Under the pieces are notes generated by a model. The model made no database searches and was not told the DNA's origin. It saw only the letters and a program-made list of their open reading frames with translations. 64,000 bases of DNA. Origin: Algoriphagus boritolerans DSM 17298 = JCM 18970. Its GTDB lineage: Bacteria > Bacteroidota > Bacteroidia > Cytophagales > Cyclobacteriaceae. The DNA lies in NCBI RefSeq assembly GCF_900108085.1, contig NZ_FNVR01000013.1, positions 1 to 64,000 of the forward strand, in the 5' to 3' direction. The position numbers and the translations under genes were made by a program. Positions 42,322 through 53,590 of this stretch are shown piece by piece (position 1 is the first letter of the stretch; each line of letters begins with the position of its first letter).

Positions 42322-43044
42322 ATGAAATTAACCAAACAAATCGGACTATTCGTAGCAGCATCTATGCTAGCATTTGCATGTGGTGCACCGAGTGAAACTG
42401 TAGAGACTACAGAAGCGCAGGAAGTAGCTGAAGCTACGGGACAAACTTTGGCCTTGAAAACCGACGAAACAGTTATCGCATGGAGAGGCTACAAGCCAAC
42501 CGGTCAGCATTTCGGTAAAATCCCCGCAACTACAGGTGAGCTGGTCGTAGCTGACGGAACTATCAAAGGTGGAACCTTCACTTTCGACATCACCGGGTTG
42601 ACCATCGAAGACATGGAAGCTGGAACGGAAAACCATGGCAAACTTTTTAGCCATTTACAATCAGCGGACTTCTTTGATGCGGCAAATTATCCTACCGCTA
42701 CCTTCGAAATCACAGGGGTGGAACCGTTCACTGCAGGTGACAAAGTGGAGGACAAAGAAGAATTCATTTCCGAAAACACTCCAAATTCAGCTAGTTCACT
42801 ATCTCCTGAATCACCAACACACTGGATCAGCGGAAATTTGACGATGAGAGGAACCACCAAAAACATTAAGTTTCCTGCTGCAGTTACCATTGCCGATGGC
42901 ACAGTAAAGGCCAAAGCAGGATTTAACATCGACAGAACTGCCTGGGGTCTTGCTTACGGTGACGAAGCCACAGCAGTTGACAAAGCAAAAGATCAGTTTA
43001 TCTACAATACAGTCTCCCTGGTATTGGATGTAACTGCTCAATAA
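42322..43044 (+). CDS. YceI family lipoprotein (240 aa)
   Basis: The start is ATG 42322. A lipoprotein signal ends in LAFACGAPS, so the Cys is lipidated. YceI lipocalin-like domain: ETVIAWRGYKPTGQHFGKIPATTGEL, NHGKLFSHLQSADFFDAANYPTATFEI and the C-terminal strands ending in VSLVLDVTAQ. Members bind a long isoprenoid or fatty chain at the outer membrane or periplasm. It is followed by a strong terminator. Confidence 0.9.
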   Translation: MKLTKQIGLFVAASMLAFACGAPSETVETTEAQEVAEATGQTLALKTDETVIAWRGYKPTGQHFGKIPATTGELVVADGTIKGGTFTFDITGLTIEDMEAGTENHGKLFSHLQSADFFDAANYPTATFEITGVEPFTAGDKVEDKEEFISENTPNSASSLSPESPTHWISGNLTMRGTTKNIKFPAAVTIADGTVKAKAGFNIDRTAWGLAYGDEATAVDKAKDQFIYNTVSLVLDVTAQ

Positions 43045-43063
43045 ATACCAACTACCCAATGTC

Positions 43064-43099
43064 AAAAAAGAGGGATTCTTCGGGATTCCTCTTTTTTTT
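43064..43099 (+). terminator. Terminator after the YceI lipoprotein gene
   Basis: AAAAAAGAGG-GATTC and GGATTC-CTCTTTTTTTT form a hairpin with a TTCG-like loop and a long T tract on the plus strand. It separates the YceI gene from pabB. Confidence 0.85.
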
Positions 43100-43107
43100 G
43101 TACCAAA

Positions 43108-44352
43108 ATGAAATCCTATCCTTTTTTCTATTCGCTGTACTCCTCCCGATGGGAAGAAAAATTATGCCTTTGGGCCGATAAAAATTTCCGGTTTTTCGCT
43201 TTCACATCGGGAAATAATCACGTGTATCCTTCTCAGCCTTTTGATTCATTTTTTTTTGCAGGAAATAAAGAATTGTCCGAAAGTGAAATTTGGCAAACCG
43301 TCAAATTAAAAGTCGGAGTCATTGGATATGATTACAAGAATCGAATTGAAAAATTAAACAGTGACAACCTAGAATTTTTCCCCCTGCCCGAGCTTTGCTT
43401 TTTTGAGCCGGAATTAATATTCAAGCTGGATGCAAAAGGCATTTATTCGTCAAGCGAAATTCCCAAAGCTTATTTGAACGAAATAGAAGCCCAAATCCTT
43501 CCGGCTAATCCATCCCTATCCTGCCAAGTTTCTCCTCAGGTGACACGAGATGAATATCTCCGGAGCGTCCTCAACATCCAAAATGAGATTTTGGAAGGCA
43601 ATACTTACGAAACGAATTTCTGTCAGGCATTTTCCGGTTCTTTTGCATCTTGGGCCCCAATCGCTGCGTTTTTCAGATTGAACGAACTTTCCAAAATGCC
43701 TTTTGCCGCATTATTCAAAGCAAAAAATCAATGGCTTCTGTCCGCTTCCCCGGAGCGATTTTTAAAAAAAACCGGTTCAAAACTCATTGCTCAACCTATC
43801 AAAGGCACTATAAAAAGAGGGTTAAATCCTGAGGAAGATGCCGAAAATCGGGAAAAATTGATTTCCAGCGAAAAAGAGCGGGCCGAGAATCTGATGATCA
43901 CCGATCTGATGCGGAATGACCTTGCCAGAGTTTCGAAAACGGGTTCAGTCCGGGTAGAAGAACTATTTGGAATTTATCCCTTTCCACGGGTATTGCAGAT
44001 GATCAGCACAGTGAGTTCTGAAATCAAGGATGTGGTGACTTTTGAAAATATAATCCGGGCAACTTTTCCAATGGGAAGCATGACCGGTGCCCCAAAGATC
44101 AGCACGATGAAGATCATTGAGCGGGAAGAATGTTTCAGGCGGGGCTGGTTTTCAGGAGCATTTGGATGGATAGATGAAAATGAAGACTTTGATTTTTCAG
44201 TCGTAATTCGATCTATCATTGCTGATTTGGAAGTAAAAAAGCTCTATTTTGGAGTGGGAAGTGCCATCACCATTGATGCCTCGGCAGAACAGGAGTATGA
44301 TGAGTGCGAGCTGAAAGCCCAGGCCCTTTTTGAGTTGCTTCGTGGAAACTAA
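43108..44352 (+). CDS. pabB: Aminodeoxychorismate synthase component I
   Basis: 414 aa chorismate-binding enzyme. The active-site lysine motif PIKGTIKRG (not the PIAGT of TrpE) marks it as PabB. Also present are the SASPERFL strand, ENLMITDLMRNDLARV and the FPMGSMTGAPK motif. With an amidotransferase subunit it makes 4-amino-4-deoxychorismate for folate. Its last bases overlap the dinB start. Confidence 0.9.
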   Translation: MKSYPFFYSLYSSRWEEKLCLWADKNFRFFAFTSGNNHVYPSQPFDSFFFAGNKELSESEIWQTVKLKVGVIGYDYKNRIEKLNSDNLEFFPLPELCFFEPELIFKLDAKGIYSSSEIPKAYLNEIEAQILPANPSLSCQVSPQVTRDEYLRSVLNIQNEILEGNTYETNFCQAFSGSFASWAPIAAFFRLNELSKMPFAALFKAKNQWLLSASPERFLKKTGSKLIAQPIKGTIKRGLNPEEDAENREKLISSEKERAENLMITDLMRNDLARVSKTGSVRVEELFGIYPFPRVLQMISTVSSEIKDVVTFENIIRATFPMGSMTGAPKISTMKIIEREECFRRGWFSGAFGWIDENEDFDFSVVIRSIIADLEVKKLYFGVGSAITIDASAEQEYDECELKAQALFELLRGN

Positions 44353-45454
44353 CCAAGAAATCCCCCCTCCGATTCGCAAGATTATCCATGTGGACATGGA
44401 TGCCTTTTATGCCTCTGTGGAGCAGCTGGATCATCCCGAGTGGCGAGGCAAACCCCTGGTCGTAGGAGGAAATGAAGCCCGAGGTGTGGTGGCCGCAGCG
44501 AGTTACGAAGCCCGGAAGTTTGGGATATTCTCAGCGATGTCTTCAGCCTTAGCGGCGAAAAAGTGCCCTCAGCTGATTTTCGCAAGACCTCGATTTGATC
44601 GGTACAAGGAGATTTCGAATCAAATTCGGGAGATTTTCCATGAATACACCGATTTGGTGGAACCGCTTTCGCTGGATGAAGCCTTTTTGGATGTGACTGA
44701 AAACAAAGTCGGGCTAAAGTCAGCAATTCTTATTGCAAAGCAAATCCGGGCAAAAATCAAGGAAAGAACCGGCCTCAATGCCTCCGCCGGAGTCAGCTAC
44801 AATAAGTTTCTGGCAAAAATTTCCTCTGATCTCAATAAACCCAACGGTCAGGCGGTAATTTTGCCGGAGGAAGCCGAAGCTTTCTTGGAAAAACTTCCGA
44901 TCGGTAAATTCTTCGGAATAGGGAAGGTGACGGCCGAGAAAATGCAAAGTCTCGGCATTCACAATGGCAAAGACCTCAAGGAATATTCGCTTCAGTTTTT
45001 GACCAAAAAGTTTGGTAAGTCTGGTCTTCATTACTACAACATTGTCCGGGGAATCCATCTTTCGGAAGTTCAGCCACATCGGGTCAGGAAGTCATTGAGT
45101 GCAGAAAACACCTTTGAAAAGGATCTGATAACACCTCAGGAATTAAAAGAAAACCTTCGTCCTGTTTTCGAGGAAGTGATCAAACGCATCGAGCGAAACG
45201 GAATAAAAGGACGTACGATCACCCTGAAAATCAAGCATTCGGATTTTACGCTTCAGACTCGCAGCCGCACTTTGGAACAATATCCGGATGAAGAAACATT
45301 CTGGAAAATCGCACTGGAGCTACTTCATCAGGAAGAAATAGAGCAGCCCGTCCGACTTTTAGGCTTAGGCATTTCCAACTTAAACATTACCGAGGAGCAG
45401 GTTCATTTCGGGGAGCAATTGAAGATTCCTTTTGAAAAATTTAGTCAGGGTTAG
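44342..45454 (+). CDS. dinB: DNA polymerase IV (Y family)
   Basis: GTG 44342 overlaps the pabB end; the alternative TTG at 44330 would add four residues. About 370 aa. Catalytic residues in IHVDMDAFYASVEQ and LSLDEAFLDVT; VVAAASYEARKFGI is the nucleotide-binding steric part; a C-terminal little-finger domain with RKSLSAENTFEKD. It copies past DNA lesions. Confidence 0.9.
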   Translation: METNQEIPPPIRKIIHVDMDAFYASVEQLDHPEWRGKPLVVGGNEARGVVAAASYEARKFGIFSAMSSALAAKKCPQLIFARPRFDRYKEISNQIREIFHEYTDLVEPLSLDEAFLDVTENKVGLKSAILIAKQIRAKIKERTGLNASAGVSYNKFLAKISSDLNKPNGQAVILPEEAEAFLEKLPIGKFFGIGKVTAEKMQSLGIHNGKDLKEYSLQFLTKKFGKSGLHYYNIVRGIHLSEVQPHRVRKSLSAENTFEKDLITPQELKENLRPVFEEVIKRIERNGIKGRTITLKIKHSDFTLQTRSRTLEQYPDEETFWKIALELLHQEEIEQPVRLLGLGISNLNITEEQVHFGEQLKIPFEKFSQG

Positions 45455-45883
45455 AATCCTTTGATGAAAGTTCGGCTTGGGTTTTTAGAAAAAACTTTTC
45501 TATCTATTCCACCAACTTGAGGGGATAATTCTTTTCAAACCACAAAGTCACATAGAAACAAAGTTTATTGGATTCAAGTCCATGATCTTTGTGGACTTTG
45601 ATCCTTTGTGTTTTCTCTTTTTAAAACCACCTAGTCACCTGGTAAAACATAGAGAAAATGCTTAGGGTGTTCAAAACCTAGGTGATACTATGTTCCTCCT
45701 AGGTGGTGAATCAAATTAATGATGCTGGAAGTTTTTTTGTTAAAACCTTTCTAAGTTGATAAAATTACTTAACCAAACTGCCATTTTGTCCGCATTTTCG
45801 TAATTTCGCAACTTCATTGAATCCTTTTGGGTTTGATATGCTGCAAACACCGATTCTAGACCAGTTGACAAAAATTCCAGTTC
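45455..45883. other. Intergenic region with an inverted-repeat segment
   Basis: No gene seen. It contains ACCACCTAG (45626-45634) and CTAGGTGGT (45699-45707), bounding an 82-bp segment, and two phrases of AAACCAC(A/C) followed by AGTCAC (about 45537 and 45625). It probably holds the miaB promoter near its right end. Confidence 0.5.
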
Positions 45884-47359
45884 ATGGATCTGATTAAAGA
45901 TATTGACATTATTTCTGTTGAGGAAGCGCAAGCCTGCGACTTCAAAACCACAGCAGACGAAAATACCGGTAAAACCAAAAAACTCTACATTGAGAGCTAC
46001 GGCTGTCAGATGAATTTCTCTGATTCAGAGATCGTAGCTTCAATCATGAAGGAGAATGGGTTTGATACCACTTCTGATTTTGAGCAGGCAGATGTAATCT
46101 TTTTGAATACCTGCTCAATCCGTGAAAAAGCCGAACTTACGGTCAGGAAGCGACTTAGCCAATTCCAAAAGGCCAAGAAAAACAAGCCTGAGCTGACCAT
46201 TGGAGTCTTGGGTTGTATGGCTGAGCGCTTGAAAGAAAATCTGTTAACCGAGGAAAAAATCGTGGATGTGGTCGTGGGTCCGGATGCCTATCGGGACTTG
46301 CCAAACCTGATTTCAGCGGCTGAAGATGGTGAAAAAGGCGTCAACACCTTCCTTTCCCGAGAAGAAACCTACGCCGACATCGCTCCGGTACGTTTGAATT
46401 CAAATGGTGTCACTGCCTTCATATCCATCATGCGAGGTTGTGACAACATGTGTTCCTTCTGTGTAGTACCCTTTACCCGTGGAAGAGAGCGAAGCCGTGA
46501 TCCCTATTCCATTGTGGCAGAAGCAAAAGATCTTTTTGAAAATGGGTACAAGGAAGTGACACTTTTAGGTCAAAATGTAGACAGCTACAAGTGGTCTCCG
46601 GAAGAAAACAACAAAGCAAGACTTAACAAAAAAGAGGAAGAAGTAACTCAGGTAGTCAATTTTGCAAACCTGCTGGAAATGGTGGCCCGGGTCAGCCCTT
46701 ACCTTAGAGTGCGATTTTCCACCTCACATCCCAAAGATATCACAGACGAGGTCTTACATACCATCAAGAAATACGACAACATCTGTAAATACATTCACTT
46801 ACCTGTGCAAAGTGGAAATAGTCGCGTGTTGGACTTGATGAACCGGACTTACGATCGGGAGTGGTATCTCAACCGGGTTCAGGCTATTCGTGAAATCCTA
46901 GGTGAAGAATGTGGCATTTCTTCCGATATGATCGCTGGATTCTGTACCGAAACTGAGGAAGAGCATCAGGACACCCTTTCTTTGATGGACATCGTAAAGT
47001 ACGATTTCTCCTATATGTTTTACTATTCCGAGCGACCGGGAACTTTGGCTGCCAAGAAATATGCGGATGATATTCCATTGGAGACCAAGAAAAGAAGGCT
47101 AGCCGAGATCATTTCCAAGCAATCAGAACTATCATTTGAGCGAAATAAACTGGATCTCCATCAGGAGCAATTGATCCTCATCGAGGGATTTTCCAAAAAA
47201 TCCGATCAACAACTGAAGGGGCGAAATTCCGCCAACAAAGTCGTAATTATTCCGGCAGATCAAGTTAAAAAAGGCGATTACGTCCGGGTGAGAATTACGG
47301 AAGTTTCTCAGGCTACTCTATTCGGTGAGGTATTGGAAGTAAATCCTGTTTTGGCATGA
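45884..47359 (+). CDS. miaB: tRNA-2-methylthio-N6-isopentenyladenosine synthase
   Basis: 491 aa radical-SAM methylthiotransferase. First cluster Cys in YGCQMNF, NTCSIRE and LGCMAER; radical SAM CxxxCxxC in [14 protein letters not shown]-terminal TRAM domain ([18 protein letters not shown]). It thiomethylates i6A37 of tRNA. The next gene, a sigma54-type activator, starts about 60 bases later. Confidence 0.95.
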   Translation: MDLIKDIDIISVEEAQACDFKTTADENTGKTKKLYIESYGCQMNFSDSEIVASIMKENGFDTTSDFEQADVIFLNTCSIREKAELTVRKRLSQFQKAKKNKPELTIGVLGCMAERLKENLLTEEKIVDVVVGPDAYRDLPNLISAAEDGEKGVNTFLSREETYADIAPVRLNSNGVTAFISIMRGCDNMCSFCVVPFTRGRERSRDPYSIVAEAKDLFENGYKEVTLLGQNVDSYKWSPEENNKARLNKKEEEVTQVVNFANLLEMVARVSPYLRVRFSTSHPKDITDEVLHTIKKYDNICKYIHLPVQSGNSRVLDLMNRTYDREWYLNRVQAIREILGEECGISSDMIAGFCTETEEEHQDTLSLMDIVKYDFSYMFYYSERPGTLAAKKYADDIPLETKKRRLAEIISKQSELSFERNKLDLHQEQLILIEGFSKKSDQQLKGRNSANKVVIIPADQVKKGDYVRVRITEVSQATLFGEVLEVNPVLA

Positions 47360-47420
47360 TCACACGAATGTCATTGCGAGCAAAGCAAAGTAATCTTTTC
47401 GCCGTAAAACCAAAATTTGC

Positions 47421-48707
47421 ATGATCACACCTTCAGAAATTCAAAGTGTCAAGCAGCGCTTTGGTATCATTGGCAACAGCCCTCTGCTGAATCATGCGAT
47501 CCAGGTAGCCATGCAGGCCTCTCCTACCGATATGACCGTATTAATCACGGGAGAAAGTGGTAGCGGGAAAGAGAGCTTTTCGAAAATCATTCATTCCCTT
47601 TCCCTCAGAAAGCACGGAAAATTCATCGCCATCAACTGTGGGGCAATTCCTGAGGGCACAATAGATTCAGAGCTTTTTGGTCATGAAAAAGGTTCGTTTA
47701 CCGGCGCTTTTGAGTCTCGAAAAGGATATTTCGAGGTTACCGATGGGGGTTCAATCTTTTTGGATGAAATCGGAGAGATGCCACTAGGAACTCAGTCAAG
47801 GCTACTTCGTGTCCTGGAAAATGGAGAGTTCATCAAAGTCGGTTCGTCCAAAGTCCTCAAAACCAATGTCCGGGTTATCGCTGCCACGAATGTAAACTTG
47901 CTGAAAGCAGTGGAGAAAGGCAAATTCCGTGAAGACCTCTATTACCGATTAAATACAGTTCCGATTTACGTTCCGCCTTTGCGTGATCGAGGGGAGGATG
48001 TTTTACTCTTATTTCGAAAATTCACAGGCGACTTCTCTGAGAAGTATCACGTCCGTCCAATTTCACTTAATTCGGAAGCACAGGCATTGCTGCTCCGCTA
48101 CCCTTTTCCCGGGAATATCAGACAGTTGAAGAACATTGCGGATCAGATTTCCCTGCTTGAAGAAACGCGTGAGGTCAATGCGCAGACGCTGTCCAAATAC
48201 CTTCCCGCGAACCCCTCTCGACTACCCATGGCTTTGGGACACTCGACCTTTGGTGAATACACCGACTTCTCTGAGCGCGACATTCTGTACAAAGTCCTTT
48301 TTGACATGAAAAAGGACATGAACGACCTGAAAAAACTCGTCTTGGAATCCTATCAAAACGGGGGAATCAATTCCAACATCATGCAGAAGCATCAGGGGCT
48401 TTTTGAGGATTTGGATTCAGGATTTACCCAAAACGAATCAGTGGATAATAATTCGTCTTACAAGGTTCCTTTGGTCTTGGATTCCCAGAAAAATTCCGGG
48501 ATGAACAATGAGGAGTACGAAGAGGACGTTATCGAAGACATCATTCATGAAGAAGACGATAATTCACTTTCGCTGGAGAAAAAAGAAAAAGAAATGATCC
48601 TTAAAGCACTTAGAAAGCACAACAATAAGCGAAAATACGCCGCGAGTGATTTGGGAATCTCAGAACGGACTCTTTACCGTAAAATCAAACAGTATGAAAT
48701 TGTATAG
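47421..48707 (+). CDS. Sigma54-interacting transcriptional regulator without receiver (428 aa)
   Basis: The AAA+ domain starts almost at the N-terminus: Walker A GESGSGKES, GAFTGA-type contact loop in GHEKGSFTGAFESRKGYFE, Walker B GSIFLDEIGEMP, sensor KTNVRVIAATN and arginine finger LRDRGEDV. A charged linker follows, then a Fis-type helix-turn-helix (HNNKRKYAASDLGISERTLYRKIKQYE, the last 40 residues). There is no receiver or sensor domain, so its control is unknown. It could be the activator of the sigma54-type promoter before groES; this is only suggestive. Confidence 0.9.
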   Translation: MITPSEIQSVKQRFGIIGNSPLLNHAIQVAMQASPTDMTVLITGESGSGKESFSKIIHSLSLRKHGKFIAINCGAIPEGTIDSELFGHEKGSFTGAFESRKGYFEVTDGGSIFLDEIGEMPLGTQSRLLRVLENGEFIKVGSSKVLKTNVRVIAATNVNLLKAVEKGKFREDLYYRLNTVPIYVPPLRDRGEDVLLLFRKFTGDFSEKYHVRPISLNSEAQALLLRYPFPGNIRQLKNIADQISLLEETREVNAQTLSKYLPANPSRLPMALGHSTFGEYTDFSERDILYKVLFDMKKDMNDLKKLVLESYQNGGINSNIMQKHQGLFEDLDSGFTQNESVDNNSSYKVPLVLDSQKNSGMNNEEYEEDVIEDIIHEEDDNSLSLEKKEKEMILKALRKHNNKRKYAASDLGISERTLYRKIKQYEIV

Positions 48708-49230
48708 GCTCTTCGTCCTTTTGGCAGGCCTTACCCTGTTTTTATTTCAATCCTGCTCGGTAAAGTACAGCTTTACTGGAACCAACATCAATTACGAACT
48801 GGTAAAGACCTTTTCGGTAGAAAACTTCTTCAATGACTCAGGCGGAGGCCCTGCCAACATGGAGCAACGCTTCACAGAAGCAATCAAGGAGTATTACCAG
48901 CGAAATACACAGCTTGAATTGGTGAGAAATAACGGTGATTTGCAGTTTTCTGGTGCCATCAGCACTTACTCTTTGACCCCACAAGCAGCAGTGTCCAGCG
49001 GCGATCCAAATCTACCCGATCGTGCCGGACAGATGCGATTGACTATTTCGGTAGCTGTAGATTACATCAACTTGAGCAATGAGGAGGAAAATAAAAAACA
49101 GAACTTCTCCTTTTTCAAAGATTATGATCCAAGAACCGTGACCTTGTTGGATGTGGAAAATGAGTTGGTAGAGGAGATATTTGAAGTAATCATCCAAGAT
49201 ATTTTCACTGCGACGGTTGCCAACTGGTAA
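48694..49230 (+). CDS. lptE: LptE family LPS-assembly lipoprotein
   Basis: ATG 48694 overlaps the regulator's end. Lipoprotein signal ending FLFQSCSVKYSF, so Cys is lipidated. The short mature part (KYSFTGTNINYELVKTFSV, FNDSGGGPANMEQRFTEAI) is as in Bacteroidota LptE. With LptD it places LPS in the outer leaflet. 178 aa. Confidence 0.85.
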   Translation: MKLYRLFVLLAGLTLFLFQSCSVKYSFTGTNINYELVKTFSVENFFNDSGGGPANMEQRFTEAIKEYYQRNTQLELVRNNGDLQFSGAISTYSLTPQAAVSSGDPNLPDRAGQMRLTISVAVDYINLSNEEENKKQNFSFFKDYDPRTVTLLDVENELVEEIFEVIIQDIFTATVANW

Positions 49231-49260
49231 TTTTACTAACTTGAATACAAAACCCGGAAA

Positions 49261-50007
49261 GTGAACGCAACACAATTTCTTGAACTCATTCAAAAGGCCG
49301 ATCACCTGGAAAAGTCTGATATTCTCCTGCTAAAAAAAGTACAGGAGAATTTCCCTTACTTTCAGATACCCCATGTACTGACCGCACGGTATGAATTTTT
49401 GAAAAGTGAAGGAACCGAAAGTCATTTCCTGGCTCAGGCAGCAGTTACCAGTCCTGATCGGATCTGGCTGAAAAAACTGATCGAGAAACCAATCCCTGAA
49501 GGTTTCAAACCTGATCCGGCAAAAGAAGACCTACTTCCCGAGGATCCGGAAAAGGAACACAATCCTGCATCGCGGACAGCCTCCCTGAAAAATCTAGGAA
49601 TGCAATTGAAGGGGCAAGTCACCCCGGAAGAGCCACCGAAACCTGAAAAACCTGCAGCCAAAAGACGGAAGCCGCCCAAAGATGATCTCATCGAAACGAT
49701 CAAGCGAAAGGAAAAGCGGGAAATCGTCGATTCCAAAAAGCAGGAACAGATCGATATGATCAAAGCTTTCAGCAAAAAGGAATTCAAGTTGGCAACAATC
49801 AAAGAAATCGAAGCCAATCAAAACACAGAAAATCTGGCTGAATCCAGTACCAAACTTAATAGTAATTTGCTCTCCGAATCCTTTGCAAGGATTTTAATCC
49901 AACAAGGCAAAAAAACAATGGCAAAGGAAATATATGAGAAGCTTGCCTTGAAGTTTCCGGAGAAAAGGACTTACTTTGCGGACTTAATTGAAAAACTGAA
50001 AGAATAA
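49261..50007 (+). CDS. Conserved hypothetical protein of Bacteroidota (248 aa)
   Basis: Starts with GTG. The N-terminus (QFLELIQKADHLEKSDILLLKKVQENFPYF) is a short helical pair; the middle is low-complexity Pro/Lys/Glu; the C-terminus (ESFARILIQQGKKTMAKEIYEKLALKFPEK) is a single TPR-like repeat. It is a regular neighbour of lptE and secG in related genomes, as I recall. Function unknown. Confidence 0.75.
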   Translation: MNATQFLELIQKADHLEKSDILLLKKVQENFPYFQIPHVLTARYEFLKSEGTESHFLAQAAVTSPDRIWLKKLIEKPIPEGFKPDPAKEDLLPEDPEKEHNPASRTASLKNLGMQLKGQVTPEEPPKPEKPAAKRRKPPKDDLIETIKRKEKREIVDSKKQEQIDMIKAFSKKEFKLATIKEIEANQNTENLAESSTKLNSNLLSESFARILIQQGKKTMAKEIYEKLALKFPEKRTYFADLIEKLKE

Positions 50008-50017
50008 TTAAAAACAT

Positions 50018-50395
50018 ATGTTTACTTTACTTATTACCATCATCTTAATCCTTGCCGTCTTGTTGATCTTGGTCATTCTTGGTCAAAATTCAAAAGGCGG
50101 TGCAGGTGCAGCATTTGGAGGCAGTGCTTCTCAGATTATGGGCGTGACCAAAACTGGTAATGTATTGGAAAAAGCCACTTGGGTTCTTGCTGTTTCTATC
50201 CTAGTGCTTTCCTTGGCTTCTTCTGCTTTCTACACCAGCAGCCAGCCTAACCAATTTTCATCTCCTAACATCGAAAGTGCAAAACAGCAGGTTGTAGCCC
50301 CGGCATTTGGTGAACCACAAATCACTGCTCCCTCAGAGGAGACTCCCGTGGAAAGTGACACCACTCCTGTAGAAAACGACACCACTGGAAACTAA
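50018..50395 (+). CDS. secG: Preprotein translocase subunit SecG
   Basis: 125 aa. First span LLITIILILAVLLILVILGQ, then the conserved NSKGGAGAAFGG and a second span (WVLAVSILVLSLASSAF). The C-terminal tail is acidic and Pro/Thr-rich. It is part of SecYEG at the inner membrane. A terminator follows. Confidence 0.95.
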   Translation: MFTLLITIILILAVLLILVILGQNSKGGAGAAFGGSASQIMGVTKTGNVLEKATWVLAVSILVLSLASSAFYTSSQPNQFSSPNIESAKQQVVAPAFGEPQITAPSEETPVESDTTPVENDTTGN

Positions 50396-50410
50396 ACATT
50401 AGTTTTTAAG

Positions 50411-50449
50411 AAAAAAAAAAGTCTGATCTTGCGGTCAGACTTTTTTTTT
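50411..50449 (+). terminator. Terminator after secG
   Basis: GTCTGA (50421-50426) and TCAGAC (50435-50440), flanked by ten A and ten T, form an extended hairpin with an 8-base loop. It could work in both directions and thus also end transcripts from the minus-strand gene at 50535-51242. Confidence 0.9.
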
Positions 50450-50534
50450 ATTCGTCCTTTGAGTGTCACTCCCAACAGAAATTCAGGGAGTAGGGACTCT
50501 TATGGTGGTCACAAGACAATCACAGAGGCAGTTA

Positions 50535-51242
50535 TTATGAGACAGACTTTAGCAAAAGTCGCTTACTCAATGGAATCAAGGTCTCTTCGATCGGAAATAC
50601 ATACGGACTATGGACACGCCATGTCGCCGGATTTGGGAGTTCTTTTACTTCGCGAATTAGCTGCATTTTAAGCTTTTCCATCGTGTTGACGAGGTTTTTC
50701 TGAAAAATACCCAACAACCAAAAGGTAATACTTCTGAATTTTTCCCCTGCCAACTGAAGGATATTGGACTTGTACCGAAAGGCATGAACGTCTGCACTTG
50801 ATTCTCTTGTAATCAGCACAAACCCCTCTCTGTTGTAGATCGGCACGATACCGACAGGTTCAAATTCCACTTGCTCTTCCACGAAATTATAAATGGATTT
50901 TCCCTCCTCGATTTGCTTCGAAATGCGGGGTAGCGCAAAGTCGGTGATTTGGGAGATTTCCTTCATTACTTCTCCATCCTCGACTTGGGGTTGGTAATAA
51001 AGCTGTGCCGTGTTGAGATCAATTCCATTCAGTGCTTTCGGAAAAAGTTTACTCAATTCGGTTTTGCCGGAGTTCAATTCATCCAAGACGCGATGATGAT
51101 CTATCAGATCCGAAAGCATGGGATAGAGCTTGACGGCCTTAAACTCCCGATCAGCTTCCTGCAGATAGGCAAGCAATTGATATTTTTTGTATTCGAAATC
51201 GATCAACCCTTCGGTGACCCAGTTTTTAGGTAAGGTTCGCAT
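50535..51242 (-). CDS. Conserved hypothetical protein (235 aa)
   Basis: The start is ATG 51242 (MRTLPKNWVTEGLIDFEYKKY), which fits the conserved beginning; the longer frame is upstream DNA. Soluble, no signal peptide, mixed helix/strand. I have no family name. It converges with secG across a hairpin and is divergent from groES. Confidence 0.75.
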   Translation of the reverse strand: MRTLPKNWVTEGLIDFEYKKYQLLAYLQEADREFKAVKLYPMLSDLIDHHRVLDELNSGKTELSKLFPKALNGIDLNTAQLYYQPQVEDGEVMKEISQITDFALPRISKQIEEGKSIYNFVEEQVEFEPVGIVPIYNREGFVLITRESSADVHAFRYKSNILQLAGEKFRSITFWLLGIFQKNLVNTMEKLKMQLIREVKELPNPATWRVHSPYVFPIEETLIPLSKRLLLKSVS

Positions 51243-51401
51243 AGGTGTTAATAGTTTGGTAACAAAATAATAATGAATTCTGACATTTTTTACATAGAGG
51301 AAAGAAAAATTGACAGACTTTTTTGACAAAAAAGTGAGGAGAGGTATCCCAAAATACTGACTTTTGCGGCCGATTTGTCAGCCTTTTGGACACAAAAGCC
51401 C

Positions 51402-51418
51402 TTGGCACAGGAAGTGCT
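51402..51418 (+). promoter_or_regulatory. Sigma54-type (-24/-12) promoter before groES
   Basis: TTGGCACAGGAAGTGCT has the invariant GG (51404-51405) and GC (51416-51417) with ten bases between, exactly as in the sigma54 consensus TGGCAC-N5-TTGC. The -12 element reads TGCT. Upstream, CTGAC (51357-51361) and GTCAG (51377-51381) form an inverted repeat that could bind an activator, and TGCTATT/AATAGCA (51415-51433) overlaps the start region. No HrcA-type CIRCE operator is visible. The start of transcription would be about 51429. Confidence 0.65.
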
Positions 51419-51470
51419 ATTAATGCAATAGCATTTTAATCTAAAATCTTACCTTAAACAATTTAATACT

Positions 51471-51749
51471 ATGTCAAACGTGAACATCAAACCTCTTGCA
51501 GACCGAGTTTTGGTACAACCAGCTGCAGCTGAAGAGAAAACTGCTTCGGGCCTTTATATCCCGGACACTGCCAAAGAAAAACCACAAAAAGGCACTGTAG
51601 TCGCAGTAGGCAACGGAAAAAAAGATGAGCCCTTGACTGTAAAAGTGGGAGACACCGTTTTGTACGGAAAATATTCCGGCACTGAACTTAACGTGGAAGG
51701 CAAAGATTTCCTCATCATGAGAGAATCTGACATTTTCGCTATCCTTTAA
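51471..51749 (+). CDS. groES: Co-chaperonin GroES
   Basis: 92 aa. [26 protein letters not shown] at the N-terminus and [13 protein letters not shown], then [14 protein letters not shown] at the end. The heptameric lid of GroEL. It lies 39 bases upstream of groEL in the same transcript. Confidence 0.97.
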   Translation: MSNVNIKPLADRVLVQPAAAEEKTASGLYIPDTAKEKPQKGTVVAVGNGKKDEPLTVKVGDTVLYGKYSGTELNVEGKDFLIMRESDIFAIL

Positions 51750-51770
51750 TCAATCAACCAGAATTATTAA

Positions 51771-53417
<1,647 letters not shown>

Positions 53418-53440
53418 TCCAAATTCCATCAAAAATTAAA

Positions 53441-53466
53441 GGAGATCCACTTGGGTCTCCTTTTTT
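53441..53466 (+). terminator. Terminator of groES-groEL
   Basis: GGAGATCC and GGGTCTCC pair with one G-T and a four-base loop, then TTTTTT. Confidence 0.9.
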
Positions 53467-53590
53467 ATTGACCTGATTTTAAGCACTTGTATTTTCTTAA
53501 AAATAAAAAGCATGTAAATCCTTTTCTATGGCGAAGGAATAATTGTATTTTGGAGTACTAACACAATCAAACTACTGACTTGAAATTTTA

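Noticed and set aside
51357..51470. CIRCE operator for HrcA before groES
   Set aside because: The TTAGCACTC / GAGTGCTAA inverted repeat is not present; TGCTATT/AATAGCA is shorter and overlaps the sigma54-type promoter.
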